A stretch of 64,000 nucleotides of DNA. It comes from Xiphophorus maculatus. Lineage: Eukaryota > Chordata > Actinopteri > Cyprinodontiformes > Poeciliidae. Each line of letters opens with the position of its first letter. Positions within the stretch are counted from its first letter, which is position 1. The position numbers and the translations under genes are program-made. The notes beneath the pieces are model-generated. The model was not told the origin of the DNA. It ran no database searches and was given only the letters and a program-made list of their open reading frames with translations. The DNA lies in the NCBI RefSeq assembly GCF_002775205.1, contig NC_036457.1, positions 11,446,996-11,510,995 of the forward strand. Reading direction: 5' to 3'. Below, piece after piece: positions 1-12,600 of the stretch.

Positions 1-847
1 TTAGAAATGAAAAAGACAAGAATATCTAAGGAGATTCAAATATTTTTAGCTTTTCGAATAAGAAGTGATCATCTTCGGTTACACTGTCAAAGATGTAAAT
101 AAATCAATCAAATGAAAAAAAAGTAAACATTTCTAGGCAGAAATGGCTACGCTTTTTTTTTTTTTTATATCTCATTGATCCTGCAAAGTCAGAGGATGAG
201 GAGAAAAAAAAAATAAAACATTTTATGAATTTTTTGATTAGTGCTCATTCATTAACATTGTCAGCGTCCATTAGGTGATAAAACTGGTGGAACTGCTGAC
301 TTTTGCTGAAAGAACTGACTCACTAATTAAACCTGAACTAAATAATTACCCTTTAGAGTTAAAAAAAAAGGAGAATGATTGCAAAGCAGGAGCTGCTCCA
401 GGGGCCCATGAATCAGGAGGCTGACTTTAAGAAGCCTCATAAGCAGGTTTTAGACTCTTAAAGTAATTATTTCTCCAAGGGGAGGCGCAGCAGTGTGCAC
501 TGTTTGGAGGAGCTGTAGATTCAGTCTAAACTTTATTATTATGTGCCTATTTACTGATATATACACCTTTTGAATCGTCCAGGGAAGTACAAGACAACAA
601 ATGTAAAGACAATCTGAGCGGTTCTTTGTGAGCAACAACTTAGCACACAATGTCAGCCATTTAAATGCTAACTAGGGCCTCACTGAGCTGAACAGAAACC
701 ACTTTTTCCATCAGCATTTTCCAGCTTTCTAACTAGTTCACAATGACTCCATGTGTTCACAATAAGCCACATCCGTTATAAGCCAGTATGCACTTAGTTA
801 GTTGATTTATTCTCGGGTAAATCAACAGCAGACCTGAACCATCTCAC
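1..847 (-). other. parp1 intron 1 (partial)
   Basis: The stretch left of the parp1 first coding exon begins with a GTGAGA donor on the minus strand and runs off the window edge. I looked for the next parp1 exon, which should encode the rest of the first zinc finger with its His and Cys ligands, and did not find it. The DNA is AT-rich with several A or T runs. No other gene or clear repeat is visible. Confidence 0.7.
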
Positions 848-970
848 CTGAACCATGATGGCCATCCTCAGCGAGTCTTTAGCGATGCTATCTTTGCATT
901 TCTTGCAAGAGGCGCGGCCGCTTTTAGCGTACTCCGCCTTGTACAGCTTCTCCTCCTGGTTGTCCGCCAT
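848..970 (-). CDS. parp1: Poly(ADP-ribose) polymerase 1, first coding exon (partial gene)
   Basis: PARP1 is the nuclear DNA-break sensor that makes poly(ADP-ribose) from NAD+. This exon encodes residues 1-41. It reads [20 protein letters not shown], then Ser-Cys-Lys-Lys-Cys, and ends in MAIMVQ directly before a GTGAGA donor. This follows the start of vertebrate PARP1 almost residue for residue. Cys22 and Cys25 are the first two zinc ligands of DNA-binding zinc finger 1; the other two ligands must lie in the next exon, outside the window. The ATG at 970 is the family start. The exon ends in phase 0. The intact donor argues against a processed copy. Upstream, 971 to about 1130 is GC-richer and is the likely 5' UTR and promoter. 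The poly(A) end of the cyclase gene lies about 1.8 kb upstream on the same strand. Confidence 0.9.
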
Positions 971-1140
971 AGCTGTGTGTGGTGATGATGCAAAACAAAG
1001 AGAAGAGACTGTGAAAGCAACTTTCTCCCGGCCGGCGACACAACAATCACAGGCAGAGGAGTCAGCTAAGCCCGCGTGCCTCCACAGAGAGGAAACTGCA
1101 CGAAGAGTACTCACTCTGAACAGATTTTCAAAAACTTTTT
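971..1140 (-). promoter_or_regulatory. parp1: Likely parp1 5' UTR and core promoter
   Basis: This short stretch upstream of the parp1 ATG is clearly GC-richer than its surroundings and contains CpGs (for example CCGGCCGG near 1030). It ends at a T-run next to a TTA microsatellite. I see no TATA box. Its extent is inferred only from composition and position. Confidence 0.4.
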
Positions 1141-1158
1141 TTTAAGTAATAAAGATTA

Positions 1159-1160
<2 letters not shown>

Positions 1161-1217
<57 letters not shown>
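1161..1217. repeat. (TTA)19 microsatellite
   Basis: Nineteen uninterrupted copies of the trinucleotide TTA (57 bp) lie about 190 bp upstream of the parp1 start codon. A pure array of this length is likely to vary in length between individuals. Confidence 0.97.
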
Positions 1218-1218
<1 letters not shown>

Positions 1219-2735
1219 GCAAATATAAGTGTCCGAGCTTTGTCTGAGGAATGCTAACACATAGATATGATTACATTTCCAACATCCCCTTGCAGCTTTC
1301 ACTGCATGTTTAGGGTTATTGTCCTTCACCGCAGCTTTAAGCCTTTTGCCGTCCATCTCAGGGTTCATTTAGCCTTTCTCTGATGTCTCTGTGGTAATCT
1401 TCCCACCAGTCTTGGCCGGCTTCCCCATTCCCATTGAAGTTGCCACCACTGTGTTTCATCATGAGTTCAGGGCACAAAAGCTTTTCATTGAGAGACTCAA
1501 ATTAAGCAATAACTTGTAATGTCACAAGCTGCAAACAGGAATTTTTGTCCCTTCCCCCAAAATGCCAGATTTGTGTAGCCCATGACTAATAGTTATCAGC
1601 AGATTCTCACATCTGAACTGTTTCTTCAGTTTCTCAGAGTTTGCTTGTGTCTTCTCAGCTGCTTTTCTGATAAATGCCAGCCTTTCCATCCTTTCTCCAT
1701 TTTCAAACAACGCATTACCAGTGTTCTGTCATAGATTCAAAGTTTGGAAACTTCTCAACTACAACCTAATCCCTGACCTGTCTGGTGTATCCTTGGTCTT
1801 CCTGACGCTGCCTGTTCAATAATATTGTCTAAAAAAAAAGACCTAGTGTGGTTACTGAGGTAAAATTACACAAAGGCACATTCTAGTTACTAATTATATA
1901 ACAACTAAAGACAGCTAGGTGCACTGAATTTTATTTAGGAGCACCATAGTAATGGGGGTACTAAAATAAATGTTCATTTTATTTTTTAAAAATATTGAAG
2001 ATTTTTTTGCATAATTTCACATTTTATTGCTCATCTTTCTGTTTCCACACATTATGTGATCACGCTGCATCAGGTAACCTGTTCTTCAGTTTGCACTTTA
2101 TCTGTTCTACATCTTTATTATTTACGGTTAACTCCTATTGTTGTTGCCTAGCAAGTCTTATTTCACATCAACTAATTTTTCTTGTTTTATTCAAACTGTT
2201 TCACGTCTTTATCTTTAATGCATTTTATATTCTGGGTAAAATCTGCTAGTCTGAACCTTGGGTCCTTAAGTCTTTAGCCATTATCTTTTTTGATTACATT
2301 CTTTATACCAGCGAGTGAACCATCTTCGAAATAGACGATTGTCAGCGAATACCCGCGGTAGTTGCAGTCATGACCAATGGAGATGCAGAAAAGTCAAACT
2401 CAGGATTTCACTAATACTGTTATAAAATACGATTTCTTTACACAGTCTGGTGCAAGTGTTCTGGTAAAATTTAGAAGAAGAAAAAAGCCTTCTAATCTGT
2501 TAAAGGTATTTGATTTATAATCCACACTTTCATTTAAGATTAACCTTAAATCCTGCAGCAAATTTTCTTGAGGACGTGGAAAATTTCTATGTTAATCATC
2601 ACAAAAGGGAACATTTGACACTGCTACTAAGTTGGAGGAAGAAATTACATAAACATTGAATTAAGTTTTAATAACATCTCAGTAAAACACAATTTAATAT
2701 AAGTAAAAAACAAACAAAAAATAAACAGGAGACAC
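1218..2735. other. Intergenic DNA between parp1 and the adenylyl cyclase; possible old DNA-transposon remnant
   Basis: No exon-like coding is visible. About 1230-1830 contains phrases resembling the reverse strand of teleost Tc1/mariner fossils, such as the stretch around 'tttagggttattgtcc' at 1309. It has no intact frame and no ends I can define. The rest is AT-rich and featureless. Confidence 0.35.
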
Positions 2736-2753
2736 AAATTCCCCTTTGCCCAT

Positions 2754-2759
2754 TTTATT
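2754..2759 (-). terminator. Probable poly(A) signal of the adcy8-like gene
   Basis: AATAAA on the minus strand, about 690 bp downstream of the cyclase stop codon. The interval 2760-3444 would be the 3' UTR; it is AT-rich and has no other coding signal. Other AATAAA-like motifs occur nearby, so the exact end is uncertain. Confidence 0.45.
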
Positions 2760-3444
2760 GGCTGAAGTTATAAAAAAATAAATACAATGCATGTCTGTAA
2801 AATGAATAAAACTTTTTTCTGTTTTAAAAAAACCCCAAACATCTGTATATTACTTATTATGACTGCACAATAAGAGCACAAAATAACAAGCACATACTGC
2901 ATCAGATCTGATATAAAATATATGGTTAATTAAACAAATTACATTCTTTTTACTGTGATTTACAAGAAGAGAAGAGTTGCATGAGTTTTTAATTCATACA
3001 AAGACAAAAAAAAAAGAGAAACCAAACAAGAAATAACATGAATACACAGAATGTACCTGTTAACAGTACTAAATAGGTGAACAACAATGAAGTAAAAACA
3101 TTTGTTCACAGTTTAATAGGCCATTTGAGCTGGTCTTATTGAGGTATTCTGTGTTTTGGTTCAAAAGTCTGTCATCTAGCCAGAATATTGTTCCAGCAAA
3201 GAATCGTTGGCTTTTCCTTAACTAAACAAAATAGCATAAAAGATGTCTTCAAGTTAATTTCAAAGCAATGTTCAGAAAACACCATTCTGAACCTTCCCCA
3301 CATAGATTAAGAAGTCACAAAGCACTTTCCCAGTCGGAGGAGCGCAGAGGAAACCAGAACAAGATTTTTTGGCAAGTTTTTACTTTATCCTGTAAACTTG
3401 GAGAAACACCATTTTTGGACCATGTGGTTTACTTCTTGCAGCAT

Positions 3445-3660
3445 TCAGCAGTGCAGTTTGCAGGGGGTTAAACCAAAGTTCCCATTGGCTTCTCTCATCT
3501 TCTCCTTGTGCCTGGCCTGGACGAGGCCGTGCACCACTCCGGCCAGGGTCATGCGACCTCCCGCTCGGCCCCCTGAACACTTCTCTCCTCCAACTCTGCC
3601 CCTCTTACTGCGCATGGTGCTTATGAAATATGTACGAACTTTCCCCTGGCATTCACTTAC
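3445..3660 (-). CDS. adcy8-like exon 20: C-terminal C2b calmodulin region
   Basis: Encodes the last 71 residues. [12 protein letters not shown] aligns with the ISEQEGKIKTYF end of C2a in ADCY8. After a Gly/Arg-rich linker comes [20 protein letters not shown], which parallels the IQ-like C2b calmodulin site of mammalian ADCY8 (VVLGLVQSLNRQRQKQLL). The protein then stops, while human ADCY8 continues for roughly 50 more residues. The stop is TGA at 3447-3445. Confidence 0.85.
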   Translation of the reverse strand, partial: VSECQGKVRTYFISTMRSKRGRVGGEKCSGGRAGGRMTLAGVVHGLVQARHKEKMREANGNFGLTPCKLHC

Positions 3661-6600
3661 CTAAGGCATCAAGAGGAGAAGTAAAATGCAAAGGATCGTT
3701 TTTAAGTCACAGCCAATGCAGTTTACTAAGGTATACAGTATTTATACAAGCAAAGTCTTGCAAAAGTATTCATCACATATGAGGTATTTTGTTTCATCTT
3801 GTTATGTTACCACAACAAATATTTGTGTATGCTGCTGAGATTTCATGTGGATTAACACAAAGTAGAAAATAATTGTGAAGAAGTACATGTGCACTAAACA
3901 AACCAGAACTTTAAAGAAGAGAAGCAAAAATAAAGCTGTTAAAAGAAGAAATAGGTCCTCACTTTTGCTATTCAGTTCAAAGTATATGTCTGTGTTAGGA
4001 TGACCAAGTCAAAGTTCAGTTCAAAATCTTAAAAAAAATGGTGTGAATATTTGTGCATAGTATGTAATTTTCTGCTTTTAGAAAGCTCTTAGTGTGAATT
4101 CAAATATTTTTATCCCTAACTGAGCCTAGAAATGACTTACAATTGCATTCTTATGACTTACTATCTCCATGAGACACTTTATCTTACCCCCTTAATAAAT
4201 ATCTCTCCTCGAAGTTTAAGAACGAATCCCCATTCTGCCAAGATCTTGCGGGTGGCCTCAGGAACCTGGATGCGTCCGCTCACACCTGTGCTGTCCATGC
4301 GACTGGCCAAGTTCACTGTCGATCCCCAGATATCATACTGGGGTTTGCTGGCACCGATCACACCTGCAATCACCGGTCCATGGGCAATACCTGGAAGAGT
4401 CCAGTGTTAATTAAGTATTTGGTTTGAGGTTGGTGGCCAAAGACATTACAACAGGACGTCACAGTTTCTTGTCCATAGACCTTTAAGACCTTCTTGGATT
4501 ACTTAGCATCTTGAAAAGTTTCAATAGAAATCTGGTGGCTTCTTCCAGAAAAGTGAAAATGTGTCATCAATTGATTTAGCCAAATAAGTAAGACAGATAT
4601 AAGTAAATCATCTTCCATAACCATCTCAATACTTAGGCCTAAGACTTATAGAATACCTGTGGCATGAGCAGAAAGAGAGCATAAGATATGAAATGAAAGG
4701 TGCTAAAAAACTAAATAATAAAACCCCAACTATTATTTCATGATAGTGTGTGGTGGTTTGTTTTCACCATAAGTTTTTGTCTTAGGATATGGTAAAGTTG
4801 AGTTAATTTTCAGGCTTTTTTACCCTTCTTTAACACGGGTGGAAGGAGCTACGTGTAGGAGCCCAGTTACTTACCCACACGCAGCTCAAAACTTTGGGCA
4901 GAGTGGTTGTTTATCTCTCTTAAAATCTCCTGCATCGCCAAAGCAAACAAAACCAGCTCACTCAAGTGATTCCACTCATTCAATGATCCCTAGGAAAAAA
5001 ATGCAGATCGATACGGGCCTGTGAAGCCAAGTCATGTGCCAGAAATAAAAACTGACTAAACTTTATCTGATGATCCAAAAGGTTTTGTAGAACAGTGGAA
5101 GAAGTTTATATACACTCATCTTAGTCACAGCAGTCATTCTGTCTTACTTTCTGTTTTACTAAAAACAGAACAGAAATGTTGGAGTACCGATTCTGTTTTT
5201 AGGTAAAACCATGAAAGTGTAAAATCTCACCTGTTTGTTTGGAGCTAAACCAGATGCTGCCATGTAGCAGCTTCCAATTGTCTTGATCTTCTCCACGTAG
5301 TGGAAATAAGATTCCTCCAATAGCTTGTTAGAAGAAATAAGCAACAGAGCAAAAGCTTAACTTTTTACATCTATGCTTTGTAATTATTTCTGTTATTTTT
5401 GCCATTCACATAGTAGTTACTCCAAGAGGCAAACTAATACAGATCCCGTGGTCTCCTGCTACATACTCACCTCATCGAAACCGGCTATAATCTCGTTCAG
5501 CAGTCGGAGACAGTCCACTCCTTCATGTTTGACCTCCTTTTGCTCAAAGTACTCATTAAACCCGGCAACAGAAGCAAACATAACACCCACTTCATCATAG
5601 GACTGGGAATAAAGGTCCTACAATGAAAATTGTGACAAACACATTAATAGAGATTAATCGATCAAACAGCTGGAGACCTGAAGCAACCGATTTTCCTCTG
5701 ATTGCTGATTTTTCCTTCACTCGTTAAATGCATTAAACTAATAAATCGCACCAGTTTTGGTCAATAAGCACAACAACCGACAACATGTACCGTACATGTT
5801 TTAATTTTGGGGGGTGTTATTACAATCTGAAAATGATTTGGAACATAATCAACATGATCTGTGATTCCTACATATTTTGTAGCAATCAAAAGATCCTACA
5901 GGTAATGTTTATGTGAAAATTCATAAACATTACCTCTATCGAAGAATTCGCTGCACGTTTCCCCTTTTCTCAAAGAAAGTTTAGCCTTCATAATATAAAA
6001 AATGGGAGTCAGGTAAAATCTGAATGATTTCCACTTAAAGAAAATATTGGACATCGGTATCGGCCACGAAAAGCCCAATTGGTGAGTCTACATTCATCAT
6101 TCATCGCTAACCCAGGTTGTGCATTCACAGAATGGGCCATAAAATGACTCAGCAGCCTCTGGGAAGAGATGCCACCCTTACCTCATCATGTCTGCTGCGC
6201 TCCAGAAAATGCTGTGCAACATGCGAGGGCAGGATGTTGTGCAACAAACACTCGTTGTGTTCTCTCAGCTCCCTCATGTCCTCCACCTCCTGCTGAGCCT
6301 GCAGACGCCACAAGAAGTCCAGTCTGGCAGTGGCCTCCCACTGGAACGCAAACAGAGACAGAGTCACCATCCACTCTGGAATGCAGGTTGAAAACATGAA
6401 GATGTCTCAGCTACACAGTGAACAGGGAATACGGAGAAAATAATCATCTCACAAATACCTGCCGCCCGTTGTAGAAGACTGCTACAATAAACATTGCCAT
6501 GAGAAGAATGGAAATCCATTTTCTCCTGATATAGTGGGACCTGAAATAACAGAGAGGAATAAATTTTTTTACAAATTCATCTTGCATTCGAACGGACCGG

Positions 6601-9600
6601 CTTGTTGGCAAAATGTAAAATCAACCGTAAACAAACTGACCTGTGCTGGGCGTCGCTACGTGTGAGTGTGACAAAGGCGAGGTGTATGAGGTAGGAGTAC
6701 ACCATCACCACCATCAGCAGCACTGCCAGCTTCAGCAGGGAGTTCAAGCGCAGGAACACGGCACATGTCACCATGGCGACCACGCCACTCAGCACGAAGA
6801 TCTAAAGGGATGAGGATATAGCAGAGAGGACAGGAAGATTTTAATCTAGAGTTATCTACAACTCTCTCCACATTTATTGAAAACCCCGTTGGAGATGCAT
6901 AAAATTCCTTCGATCCAATTAGTGGGAGCCCTAATAACGGCGCTAAAACAAAAGCTAAAGCCTTTTTTAGTTCAGTCTTGAATAAATATTTTCCTAGAAG
7001 TTAACCAGTGTTTAGGAACTTTTTCCAAGTAATCCAGGACTTTCAGTTCCACAACAGTGTAAATGCAGTGGAGGATTTCTCTAACTCACCTGCCACTATG
7101 TTGGGGGATACATGAAAGTAAGATGGTAAACACAATACTTTTTTTAATAGAAGAATCTTGGGGCCCCAAGATTACATAAACACATATTTCTATTTGCCAA
7201 TCAGTTGACTGGGAGAGTGCCATGCCAAAAAAGAAATCAAACGACTTCTGTCCTACCATCACAAATGTAAATAAACTCACATTACTACCACCCTGACTGG
7301 AACTGATAGAAATCAGGCTACTAAGATTTTCAAGAACAAGTGATATCTATCTTCTAATAAAGTCACCTTATTTTGTGCAATAAACACACTTTTTGTCTTT
7401 GCATGTGCACTTTTTGTAGCACCGTCATACAAACACTTTGGTTGGATCTGTGCTGAAGCAAAGGATGGATATGTGGGAAAATAATTAATGCCCACTGTTG
7501 AGCACAGTAAAGGATGTGTGATGCTTTGGGACTGTTTCTATTCCAAAGCTCTATGAAGTGTTATTAAAGATCAAGACATCATGAGGTCCTTCAAATACTA
7601 GAAAGTTTTAAATAAAAATTTAGTTGCCTTTGCCAAAAAATGGAAAACTGGTCACTAAAGGGTGTTTGCAATTACCCACATGTGATATGAAAACAGAAGA
7701 AACATAGAAGAGACTATGTACAAAGAAATGTTGCACATCTTTATCCGGAGGGCCAAAGAGCCTGGCCTAGAAAAATACCTTTTTGAAAATGTGTTAAGGA
7801 AAATAAAATGCGATGTGACCAGTATGTGAAACAAGATGAAACGAAACCATTCTGTCTCTACCTCAGGATAAACGCAAATGGAGACTGAATGTGAGCCTGG
7901 GCTCTTCTTCTCCATTATGTCAGCTTCTTCAGAGGTTGTTAGGACACACCACACCTAGATGCAACACACAACGTAAAAAACTGTTCACTTTACATGATCT
8001 ATTTGAATTTTATTATTCCATACACTTGCAAACAAAGTGCTGAACTGTTTTGGCTACGTTTCAGCAGGAGATCTTTGGCCACACGGTGGCACCAACAAAC
8101 AAGCTGTCATAATGGAAACTTTGCACTTTACCTGTGAAGATACACGTTTTCACTCTTTACACTTGTGAAATAAATGTCTTATATCTTTAATAAAACTGCA
8201 GTGTATGTACTGTATGTATGTTGCATTTTCTCATCCCTTCTGTCCATTCCAACTCTCACCAAGTCAGTCGAAGCCAAGCTAAAGTTGGTGATGATGGCTG
8301 TGAGAGTGAGGAGGTTTCGGGCGCTGTTGTTTTCGTGGATCCAGCAGCAGAACTTCTGCAAAGCAACTGGAGTCCACTTGAACTCCTCGGCAAGGGCAAC
8401 CAGCAGCAGTAGCCAGTAGGCAAGAAGAAAGAGGAAAAACTGGAGGACAGCGGGGAACAGTCTGCAGGTGGAGCACCCAGCAGGGACAAGAGGAGAAAAA
8501 ATGTTAATCCAGGACAGATAATCGGACAGGATGGCAAGAAGATTTTGTCATTCTTTTGTCATTTTGTCTCTCTTTATCTCACAGCTGTTTTTTGAGACGC
8601 CATTATATTTCTTAAATGCTGGCAGTCTGTTAAATAGTCTGTCAAGTATTTAGGTGTAATGCTCCATGTCTTTAATAGTCTGCAACTCTAATTCTTCACG
8701 CTTCCTGCATCACAGAAAAACATGAAACAACTCAGCATCTTCACACCTGGGAGTAGGGATGACCGCCTGGGCAGCCATGAGGAAGAGGAGCACGATGAAG
8801 GAGCAGACCATGTTGGAGTTAAACATTTCATCTCTGATCTGGGAGAACTAAATGAAAACAAAGTAACTTGTTGTAGTTCATTTAAACTATTTAGAAAAAT
8901 CTGTGATATTAATTTCTTAATACTGAGAAGAAGTACATTACCTCCATAGACTGATTATGAACTGCAACTATGCTGTACCTTGTTCTCTATGTGTGTGTCT
9001 TTGAACACCAGGGTCAGAGCAGTGATGTGCTCCTTGCGCATGCGCTCACTGCTTCGAACCTCGATAGCGTGTTTGATCCGTTTGTTTATCTCTCTGGAGG
9101 TGCACTGCCATAAACTGGGCAGAGAGCCGTTGGTGAAAGAGGCCAGAATCTGTGGAGGAACAACATAAAAAAAGACTGAAGCAAATAAAAAGCTAAATAA
9201 TAAGCACATAAATGTAAACTCCTTAAATCTATTTTGTGTCCCTACACTTACGCAGTTCATATCGATAGCATGACCAAAAGGGATCTCTGGGTTCCAGGTC
9301 CGAATTCTCTTCTGGACTTTTATGGGCTCAGGATGGCCGTCTTGATTCCTGCCTTCTTGAGGACAAATAAAGAAGGTGTCGATGTTGTGTTTTCGCAGAA
9401 ACTCATTCCTGTCACGGCCATGACCGTCCTCCGTCTTGTATGTAGTTCCCAGGCAATCCAGGGTGGCCCTGGAGATGTGGATACGTCTGGATAAGTGACA
9501 AAAAACAAACACGGGTTACGCATCTTCTCATCACATGTCAAAAGTGACCATTCAGGTGCTTCTCTGTGCTTATTCATGGTACACCCACCCAGGTATTCCT

Positions 9601-12600
9601 CCTGCTTCCAGCTTGTTGGCGATGCTCACATCCCAGGACCAGACATCGAACTGCCATTTCTGCAAGCCCAGCACCCCACAGAGGATGGAGCCGGAATGGA
9701 TACCGATCCTCATGTCCAAGTCAATGTTCAGCTGCTTCTGGACGAGTCTGGCATTAAAGCAATTAAAGAATTTTATGAAATTTCAGTGCTAAAATCAAGC
9801 CCACTGCTCACTGGATGCTTAAACTTTAACTGGGATTCTTTTCTTTGGTCTGATTAGATTAGATGAAACATTAGGACCAAATAGGTTTTCTATCTGGGCA
9901 AATCCATGTAGGGCCACTATGGAAACCACAGCCCAAAATCTTGGAACCCATATTGTATGCCACCATTTATCCCAGATAGGACCCACCTAGGTATGCTGGC
10001 TGTGAAACATACAGAAATGGTTTAATGCAGTGGTCCCCAACCTTTTTAGTGTCACGGACTGGTCGAGACTTCGGATATTTGCTGCGGACCGGGGTGGGGG
10101 GGAATGGTGTGTGTGCGTGAGACGACCGAGACCGATGCCGTTGCTGCTGTTTCTAACTCATTCTGCTGCTTGTGGGCTCAATGTTGGCGCACAAGACGTA
10201 ACCGTCAAAATCCGGTTAAAGGATTTTCAAATAAAAGATCCTCCAGACTCAACACATAAAACGGAAGTATTTCATTATTTCTTGCGCGTCCTGGTACCAA
10301 TCGGTCCACGGACCGGTACCGGTCCACGGTCCGGGGGTTGGGGACCACTAATGGACGTAAAATCAAGCTTCCATGTCCAAATCAGATTTTAACTGGAAAG
10401 AAACTAGTTGAACACATCAGAAAGAAGAAAGCATAAAAGATCCCAAACTCGGAGCAATCTTGAGAGCCTGTTCAAAGAAACCAGTGTTTGTGTTTTCATT
10501 TATTCACACAATTCAGGTATGTAGACTCATTAAATATCACTCTCTTTCTGTAAGGACATTAACTCTGACCGTATTGTGCTGATCATAGCCAGGCCCATTT
10601 CTACGCAGTAACGTGCATGAGCAAGCTGCGGCTCCGGTACCCCCGAAACACAATAGTAACAGTCTCCCAGTATCTTTATCCGCAAACAGTGATGCTCCTG
10701 TGATAAGATATAAAAGAAAAGCTCTTTAGAATACAGCCAGCAGAAAAAGATATAGAATTTAATATACACACCTGTGAAAAAATTAGGACATAACACATGA
10801 GTAAAACAAGGTTAATATTTGTTGCTGAACTGCAATTAATTTGTTTTTCTAGAGATAAAAAAAACAACAAAAAAAAACAACATTAGACGTCAATACTTGA
10901 ACATTACCAAAAAAGAACTCAATATGTAGCAGATTGATTATTCTCAGATGAATGTGAGAGATCACAGAGAAATGATGCAGGTTCTAACCTCAGCTAGTCG
11001 GTCAAAGCGTCCAAAGAGCTCATTAAGGGTTAGAACCATTTCCTGGGCTGACAGGTTTATAGACAACTGGGTGAAGCCCTTAATATCTGCAAAAAGGATG
11101 CTAGAGAGAAGACAGAAACAAGAATAGAATTTAAAGGGCAATTTAAACATTTTTAATGAGTCGGGACAGAATTATCGTTCGCCTAATTCAAAATCTTACA
11201 TTTTGAATTAGGCAAAATGTAAGATTTTGTCCAATTAAAAAACCTTACATTTTGCCTAATTCAAAATGTATTCTGAATTACAAAAAATACCTTTTGCAAT
11301 TCAAAATGTATTGTAAACTACATAATTCTGTAGTTTAGAACTAAACTACATAATTCTTAACTTCACTAAGATTATTTAAACCACAATTTAAAGCTTTGAA
11401 ACTTACTCTAATCTACATAGTGATGAGTGTGTTTTCTGTCGACTGTTGGGCAAAAGAGAGAAGGCCCTACCCAGGACGCCATTTTTGCCAGAACTGGCTC
11501 TGTTTGTCTCTCTCTGCTCTTTGTTATAATCACCCTTTAATTCCTAACTTACTTTAATTCATATTTGAACATGGTTATATTATGGGTGGTAATCAAGAGG
11601 TCCACAATCATAAAGGTCATGAATCGCAGATCCGCAATCACAAATGTGTGCCAGTGTAAGTACCTGACATCTTTATACTGGTGGATGTAGATCTTATAAA
11701 ACTCGTGGGGGTTGAGTTCGTTCTCCAGGGAGCTCATGTCAGCGATCATTTCTAAAGCAACAAAACGAGGGAGGATTGACAGGACCAGTCGCTCCTGTCA
11801 GGCAGCAGCACAAGGAAGTAATCAATGACTGGCAATTCAAGGACAATCACAACAAAAAAATGTAAAAGAATGAAAATAAAGCTGGATTAAAAACTCACCT
11901 GTTTATAGTTGTATTTGAAACGTAATCAATTACGAATTTAACGATGGCACTTGGCTTAATGTAATGTTTATATTGTTGATTCTATGTTGCATAGCTTTGT
12001 GTTTTTGTGTTTGTCACGATGTAAAGCACTTTGACATACCTTGCTACTGAAATGTGCTATACAAATAAAATTTGATTGGTTGATTGATAATTATCTAAAA
12101 GGTTGAATGAAAATAAAAATTTGAGAAATTAATAGCTGGTGATTTTTTTTTGTCACTTTGTACCTGTCTTTGATTCTCTTGCTCAAGTTTGAGGCGACCC
12201 TCAATGCAGCGCCGCGTCTCCAGAAAAACCTGTCGCTGGGCGTGGTCTGTCAGATAGTGGATGAACAAGCCAGCTGTGTTCATGCCCATGTACAGCAGGC
12301 CTTTGGCAAACACCTGGAATCAGAGTTGATATGGGACATTTTTAAAATTTTATTTCAAACGATAAAATCTAGAACATTTGGATTAAAACAGGTTTAAGGA
12401 AATAACTAGCTAACAACAAAATAAAATAAACCCAAAGTAGGAACAAAAAGATATGAGTTTTATTTAGCCATTTCCTGCAACCTCGTCCAGCACACCTGAA
12501 TCCGCCGTGGGTCCTTATCATCCTCTCCCTACTCTCTTGTCTATCACAGAAAGTCACTCATAAAACTTAATTTAGTCCAGAACACAGCCACTCATGTCAT

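Noticed and set aside
8955..9512. A single 185-codon minus-strand open frame as one exon
   Set aside because: It reads through an intron. Two exons (9486-9252 and 9149-8979) with proper donor and acceptor sites lie inside it, and the part between them does not resemble cyclases.
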